Below, one piece after another: positions 59,219 to 64,000 of a stretch of DNA of 64,000 bases; position 1 is the stretch's first letter; each line of letters starts with the position of its first letter. Below the pieces are notes generated by a model. That model worked only from the letters and a program-made list of their open reading frames with translations. It made no database searches and had not been told where the DNA came from. The position numbers were made by a program, and so were the translations under genes. Location: assembly GCF_002284565.1 (NCBI RefSeq), contig NZ_NPKI01000026.1, positions 349,292 to 413,291 of the forward strand, in the 5' to 3' direction. The DNA is from Mesorhizobium mediterraneum. GTDB lineage: Bacteria > Pseudomonadota > Alphaproteobacteria > Rhizobiales > Rhizobiaceae.

Positions 59219-62178
59219 TGGCGGTGAGGGCGGCTGCGGAACAGCCCAACTGGCTCTTGAAGCCGGCGGCAAAGCTCGTTCCTCTGGATCAGAGCCGCGC
59301 CCGGCACGAATTGTCGGGGATCGCTTCCGCCGCGCAGGAAGAGGGGCTTACCCGGCTGGGAAAATTCCTGCCCGGCAAGGGCGCCGTCCAGGACTTCCTC
59401 GCCGCAGTGTTCGACCTGTCGCCGTTTCTGCGCGACACAGTGCGCCGCCGCCCGCAGATACTCGATGCGCTTTTCGATCAAACCGTCGAGGCCCGGCTGA
59501 TTACGATCGGCACGGCGATCGACAAGGCCGCGCGGGCGGAAGCCATCTCCGAAAGCAGCCTGATGATGGAGCTGCGGCAATGGAAAGCGGAAGCGCATGT
59601 CCTGATCGCGCTGGCCGATCTTGCAGGCGAGGCCGAAACCGCCGTCACGGTACGGCGGCTCAGCAGTCTTGCCGACGCCTGCACCCGCGCTGCTGTCGAC
59701 TTCCTGCTTCGCGACGCGCACGGACAAGGCAAGCTCAACCTGCCGGACCCCGAGGATCCGGCGCGCCGGTCGGGTTGGATCCTGCTAGGCATGGGCAAGC
59801 TTGGCGCGCATGAGCTGAACTTCTCCTCCGACATCGACCTCGTCGTTTTCTTCGACCCGCAGGCGCCTGCCGTCGTCGATCCGCTCGACGCGACGGAGCT
59901 GTTTTCGCGCCTGACGCGCCGGCTGGTCCGCATTCTCCAGGACCGCACCGAACACGGCTATGTCTTCCGCACCGACCTCAGGCTTCGTCCCGATCCCGGT
60001 TCGACGCCGTTGGCGATCCCGGTCGAGGCGGCACTGCGCTACTACGAGGCGCGCGGCCAGAACTGGGAGCGCGCCGCCATGATCAAGGCGCGACCGGTGG
60101 CCGGCGATCTCGCAGCCGGTGCTGCGTTCCTGAAGGACCTCCAGCCCTACATCTGGCGCAAATACATGGACTATGCGGCGATTGCCGACGTTCATTCGAT
60201 CAAGCGCCAGATCCACGCCCACAAGGGCCACGGCGAGATCGCCGTGAAGGGCCACAACATCAAGCTCGGCCGCGGCGGCATTCGCGAGATCGAATTCTTC
60301 GTCCAGACCCAGCAGCTCATCGCCGGCGGCCGCTTCGCCGAGCTGCGCGGCCGCGAGACCGTGCCGATGCTTGGCCAGCTTGCGGCACGCGGCTGGATCA
60401 CTGCCGATGCGCGCGACGCGCTCGCCCGGCAATACTGGTTCCTGCGCCGCGTCGAGCATGCCATCCAGATGGTCGCCGACGAGCAGACGCATATACTGCC
60501 GGAAGATGACGAAGGGCTTGAACGCATTGCGCGTATGCTCGGCTTTGCCGATGCGGCGGCCTTTGCCGGGGCGTTCCGCGCTGCGCTCCATCAGGTCGAA
60601 CGCCACTACGCAGCGCTTTTCGAAACCGCGCCCGAGCTTTCGGCGGGCATCGGCAATCTGGTCTTTACCGGCGATGTCGACGATCCCGACACGTTGCAGA
60701 CCCTGCAGAGATTGGGATTCCAGCGGGCGAGCGACATCTGCCGCGTTATCCGCGGCTGGCATTTCGGCCGCTATCGCGTCACCCGATCGGCCGAGGCGCG
60801 CGAGCGGTTGACCGAACTGACGCCGGCGCTGCTGCAATCCTTCGGCCAGACGCGCCGGGCGGACGAGGCGTTGATACGCTTCGATGAGTTTCTTGCCGGC
60901 CTGCCCGCCGGTATCCAGCTTTTCTCGCTGCTCCAGTCCAATCCCGCTTTGCTGAAGCTGATGGCGACGATCATGGGCGCAGCCCCCCGGCTGGCCGCTA
61001 TCATCACGCGCCGGCCGCACGTGTTCGATGGCCTGCTCGATCCGGCCCTTTTGACCGAACTGCCGGACCGCGCCTATCTGTCAGGCCGTCTCGCCGCCTT
61101 CCTCGAAGGCGACAGGGCCTACGAGGACGTGCTCGACCGCTTGCGCATCTTTGCTTCCGAGCAAAAATTCCTGATCGGCGTCAGGCTGCTTGCCGGCTCG
61201 ATCGATCCGGTCCGCGCCGGCCGTGCCTTTTCCGATCTGGCCGATCTTACCATCGACGCGGCGCTGCAAGCTGTCATCGCCGAGTTCGAGCTGCGGCACG
61301 GCCGCGTCGCCGGCGGCACTGTTGCGCTGCTCGGCATGGGCAAGCTCGGCAGTCGCGAACTGACGGCCGGCTCCGACGTCGATCTCATCCTGCTCTATGA
61401 TCACGACACCGATGCCGAAGAATCCGATGGCGACAAGCCGCTCGCCCCATCCCACTATTACTCCAGGATGACGCAGCGGCTGATATCGGCCGTCTCGGCG
61501 CCGACGGCCGAGGGCGTTCTCTACGAACTCGATCTTCGCCTGCGGCCGTCCGGCAACAAGGGGCCCGTGGCGACCCATGTCGATGCCTTCAAGAAGTACC
61601 AGCGCCAGGACGCCTGGACATGGGAACATATGGCGCTGTCCAGGGCTCGCGCGATCGGTGGCGATCATGCGCTGTGCACCGAGGTCGAAGCCGAGGTGGC
61701 GGCAATGCTTGCCCTGCCGCGCGACGGCGCCAAGGTGATGGCCGAGGCGTCCGAGATGCGCGCGATGATCGAGAAGGAGAAGCCGCCGCGCGATCTCTGG
61801 GACATAAAGCTGATCCCGGGTGGTCTCATCGACCTCGAATTCATCGCGCAGGTGGCGGTGATCACGGGCAAGGTCGAAGCCGGCCGCCGGGTCATCGGGA
61901 CAGCGGAAGTCCTGTCGAGGCTGGCGCCGGATTTCGCTGAGGCCCAGATCAGGCAGGAGCTTTGCGATGCCTATGCGCTCTATCTGGCGCTGACCCAGAT
62001 GATACGGCTCTGCCTCACTGGCGTGTTCGAACGCGACGACGTTCCGCCGGGGCTTTCGGATCTGCTCCTGGCGGTCACCGACCTGCCGGATTTCGGTGTG
62101 CTGGAAGCGCATCTCAAGGAGACGTCGCAAAAGGTCAGGAAGGATTTCGACCTTCTGCTTCGTGCGAAGCGACCATGA
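59218..62178 (+). CDS. glnE: glutamine synthetase adenylyltransferase GlnE
   Basis: Bifunctional enzyme of 986 residues that adenylylates and deadenylylates glutamine synthetase according to the PII state. Two nucleotidyltransferase domains are seen: N-terminal GMGKLGAHELNFSSDIDLVVFFD (about residues 192-214) and C-terminal GMGKLGSRELTAGSDVDLILLYD (about 703-725). Each has the G-x-G-x-L-G and S-D-x-D-L metal-binding motifs. The length matches the family. Its start overlaps the kinase stop by 1 base. Confidence 0.97.
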   Translation: MAVRAAAEQPNWLLKPAAKLVPLDQSRARHELSGIASAAQEEGLTRLGKFLPGKGAVQDFLAAVFDLSPFLRDTVRRRPQILDALFDQTVEARLITIGTAIDKAARAEAISESSLMMELRQWKAEAHVLIALADLAGEAETAVTVRRLSSLADACTRAAVDFLLRDAHGQGKLNLPDPEDPARRSGWILLGMGKLGAHELNFSSDIDLVVFFDPQAPAVVDPLDATELFSRLTRRLVRILQDRTEHGYVFRTDLRLRPDPGSTPLAIPVEAALRYYEARGQNWERAAMIKARPVAGDLAAGAAFLKDLQPYIWRKYMDYAAIADVHSIKRQIHAHKGHGEIAVKGHNIKLGRGGIREIEFFVQTQQLIAGGRFAELRGRETVPMLGQLAARGWITADARDALARQYWFLRRVEHAIQMVADEQTHILPEDDEGLERIARMLGFADAAAFAGAFRAALHQVERHYAALFETAPELSAGIGNLVFTGDVDDPDTLQTLQRLGFQRASDICRVIRGWHFGRYRVTRSAEARERLTELTPALLQSFGQTRRADEALIRFDEFLAGLPAGIQLFSLLQSNPALLKLMATIMGAAPRLAAIITRRPHVFDGLLDPALLTELPDRAYLSGRLAAFLEGDRAYEDVLDRLRIFASEQKFLIGVRLLAGSIDPVRAGRAFSDLADLTIDAALQAVIAEFELRHGRVAGGTVALLGMGKLGSRELTAGSDVDLILLYDHDTDAEESDGDKPLAPSHYYSRMTQRLISAVSAPTAEGVLYELDLRLRPSGNKGPVATHVDAFKKYQRQDAWTWEHMALSRARAIGGDHALCTEVEAEVAAMLALPRDGAKVMAEASEMRAMIEKEKPPRDLWDIKLIPGGLIDLEFIAQVAVITGKVEAGRRVIGTAEVLSRLAPDFAEAQIRQELCDAYALYLALTQMIRLCLTGVFERDDVPPGLSDLLLAVTDLPDFGVLEAHLKETSQKVRKDFDLLLRAKRP

Positions 62179-62274
62179 GGGCGTAACGCCAAACGGCTGT
62201 TTCAGCGAGAGCATCGGGGGTGCTGTCCCCTCCGGCGTTCCCGAAAGTGCCAACCGCTTCACGACAACTGAGGG

Positions 62275-64000
62275 TCAGGCGGCGGCCCTGATCGGCTGCG
62301 TCGACTTCTTGATCGGAATGCGCACCGACACGATCGTGCCGGTGCCTTCGGTGGAGCGGATTTTCAAGGCGCCGCCCTGAAGCTCGGCCAACGAGCGTGA
62401 GATGGCGAGGCCAAGGCCGGACCCGGCATGGCTCTTGGAAAACTGGTTCTGCACCTGTTCGAACGGCCGCCCGAGCTTGCTCAGCGCCTCCTTCGGGATG
62501 CCGCAGCCATTGTCTTCGATCGTCAGGACCAGAGCGCTGGATGTGTTGCGGGCCCTTACCGCAATGCGGCCGCCCTGGCCGGTGAATTTCACCGCATTCG
62601 ACAGGAGGTTGATGACGATCTGCTTGATTGCTCGGCGGTCGGCGAAAAGCGTCAGTGAATCTGGGATGCGTGTTTCGACAGTGATCGACTTTTCCGCTGC
62701 CTGCAGCGAGATGACGCGCACCGTTTCCCTCATCAGCGGGCAGAGGTCGATTTCCTCCTGATCCATCGAGAACTGGCCGGCCTCGATCTTCGACATGTCG
62801 AGGATGTCGTTGATGACGCCCAGAAGATACTTGCCGCTGCCGTTGATGTCGGTGGCATATTCCTCGTAGCGCGGCGAGCCCAAGGGCCCGAACAGCGCCT
62901 GTTCCATCAGCTCCGAGAAGCCGATGATCGCGTTGAGCGGCGTGCGCAGTTCGTGCGACATGTTCGCCAGGAACTCGGATTTGGCCCGGTTCGCGGCCTC
63001 GGCGCGCTCGGTTTCCTTCATGTATTCGCGATTGAGCTCGACCAGTTCGCGCGACCGCTCTTCCTCGGCCCGGCGGGCAAGGCTGAGGTCGTGGATCGTC
63101 GCCATCAGCCGGCGCTCGCTGTCGACCAGCTTCTCCTGGTGCAGCTTGATCTGGGTGATGTCGGAGCCGACCGAGACGGTGCCGCCGTCCCTGGTTCTGA
63201 GCTCATTGACCTGCAGCCAGCGCCCGTCGGCAAGCTGCCGCTCGAAGGTCACGCCGCCTTGCTGCCCGTTGGTGTTGGCAAGCCGTCGCTCCGAAGCGAA
63301 GGCAAGCATGCGTTCTTCCAGAACGGTGCGCGAGGCGCCCGGCATCACGTCGCGATCTGACAGGCCGTTGTCCTGCTGGTACTTGGAATTGCACATGATC
63401 AGACGCTGGGCGGAGTCCCAGAGCACGAAGGATTCGTTGATGTTTTCGATGGCCGTTCGCAGGCGAAGATCCGCAGCCTCGGAGCGCAGCGCCAGGTGCC
63501 GCTGCTCGGTTACGTCGACGGCGATGCCGATCAGCTGGATCTCCGGCGCTTCCGGGTCGATCACTTGCGCCCTTGCGCGCATCCACACCCATTGTCCGTC
63601 GGCATGGCGCATCCGGAACACCTGGTCGATGTGATCGATCTCGCGTGCGACGATCCTGTTGGCAAGCTCGAACAGGTCGCCGTCCTCGGGATGGATGATC
63701 TCGTCGACCTCACCGAACGACAGCATCGTGTCGCAGGGCTCATAGCCGAGCATGTCGTACATCGAGCGCGACCAGTACATCTTGCCACGCACCATGTCCC
63801 AGTCCCACAGGCCGCAGCGGCCGCGCACCAGCGCCATGTCGATGCGCTGGTGCGCTTCGAGATAGATGCGGTCGGCGGCCTGGGCGCGCGCCGCCTGGCC
63901 GAAATAAGCGTAGAGGATGATGATCAGCACGCCGGCTGTAAGCACGAAGAGGGTGACGTTGAGCGAAACGGTCTTGCGCCACGTGTCGAAGACCGCTTCC
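62275..64000 (-). CDS. pleC: cell-cycle histidine kinase/phosphatase PleC (N-terminus outside window)
   Basis: At least 575 residues are visible; the frame continues through the window edge at 64000, so the start is missing. Visible in order are a membrane span (VLTAGVLIIILYAYFG) and a PAS fold (GLWDWDMVRGKMYWSRSMYDMLGYEP). A second PAS domain follows (ENINESFVLWDSAQRLIMCN), then HisKA with SHELRTPLNAIIGFSELMEQALFGPLG and a HATPase (IVINLLSNAVKFT, DNGCGIP, GSGLGLAISRSLAELQGG). The FSELM-x-x-x-L-F-G-P-L-G segment is typical of PleC/DivJ. In rhizobia pleC follows glnE, as here. It acts with DivJ on DivK to set cell polarity. Confidence 0.85.
   Translation of the reverse strand, partial: EAVFDTWRKTVSLNVTLFVLTAGVLIIILYAYFGQAARAQAADRIYLEAHQRIDMALVRGRCGLWDWDMVRGKMYWSRSMYDMLGYEPCDTMLSFGEVDEIIHPEDGDLFELANRIVAREIDHIDQVFRMRHADGQWVWMRARAQVIDPEAPEIQLIGIAVDVTEQRHLALRSEAADLRLRTAIENINESFVLWDSAQRLIMCNSKYQQDNGLSDRDVMPGASRTVLEERMLAFASERRLANTNGQQGGVTFERQLADGRWLQVNELRTRDGGTVSVGSDITQIKLHQEKLVDSERRLMATIHDLSLARRAEEERSRELVELNREYMKETERAEAANRAKSEFLANMSHELRTPLNAIIGFSELMEQALFGPLGSPRYEEYATDINGSGKYLLGVINDILDMSKIEAGQFSMDQEEIDLCPLMRETVRVISLQAAEKSITVETRIPDSLTLFADRRAIKQIVINLLSNAVKFTGQGGRIAVRARNTSSALVLTIEDNGCGIPKEALSKLGRPFEQVQNQFSKSHAGSGLGLAISRSLAELQGGALKIRSTEGTGTIVSVRIPIKKSTQPIRAAA

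Noticed and set aside
57728..59272. A 514-codon minus-strand frame opposite the second sensor kinase
   Set aside because: Same reasoning: it mirrors a real kinase gene that is coupled to its neighbours on the plus strand.

Overview
The window reads as chromosomal DNA of a Mesorhizobium-like alphaproteobacterium (Hyphomicrobiales). The pointers are high GC with dense coding, a choline-O-sulfate bet operon, a MucR regulator, an R. etli-type L-asparaginase, DivJ-like and PleC-like cell-cycle kinases, the feuPQ-cycHJKL-degP-glnE-pleC gene block known from rhizobia, and several copies of hairpin-forming intergenic repeats of the kind common in this group. This is inference from gene content; no rRNA or tRNA is present to confirm it. 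I see no insertion sequence, prophage, CRISPR array or tRNA.

Layout. 1-5.7 kb: the tail of a LysR regulator, then a leftward bet operon (betI-betC-betA-betB) that turns choline-O-sulfate into glycine betaine. 5.9-10.2 kb: SCP2-type thiolase, zinc L-asparaginase, a Tat-exported beta-helix protein and a divergent GreA-like factor. 10.2-10.8 kb: an AbrB/Doc toxin-antitoxin pair with a double palindromic operator. 10.8-14.4 kb: two-subunit methylmalonyl-CoA mutase. 14.7-20.2 kb: HerA-like ATPase, then a CoxM-CoxS-CoxL molybdenum hydroxylase operon ending in a MoaD/ThiS-like gene. 20.5-24 kb: CGNR regulator divergent from an Asp-nucleophile alpha/beta hydrolase, a Tat lipoprotein L,D-transpeptidase and a haloacid dehalogenase. 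24-32.5 kb: class IV aminotransferase, Fe/Mn superoxide dismutase, two cytochromes c, a SET protein, oligopeptidase B, an SH3-like secreted protein, MucR, SufE and DUF5330. 33-41 kb: DivJ-like kinase, peptidoglycan-binding protein, DUF1491, DUF2336, a DUF1214/DUF1254 pair and a class A penicillin-binding protein. 41-47.6 kb: TetR regulator divergent from a non-pyrrolysine MttB homologue, CIRCE-controlled groESL, and small hypothetical genes including an isolated phage/GTA-type DUF3168 gene. 47.7-64 kb: feuN-feuP-feuQ, a lipoprotein, cycHJKL (cytochrome c maturation), degP, a second two-component pair, glnE and pleC (cut by the window edge).

The right-hand third mainly concerns the cell envelope and respiration: osmo/iron-linked FeuNPQ, heme attachment, periplasmic proteolysis, nitrogen regulation and polarity control. 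The left part is catabolic and osmoprotective. The most distinctive non-coding content is two families of hairpin mosaics. In two places they supply the last codons of a neighbouring gene, and one related hairpin sits between groES and groEL. Other regulatory sites that can be read directly are a BetI-type operator, the toxin-antitoxin operator pair, a perfect 8-5-8 palindrome between the CGNR gene and the hydrolase, a CtrA-like box upstream of the DUF2336 gene and a CIRCE element upstream of groES.
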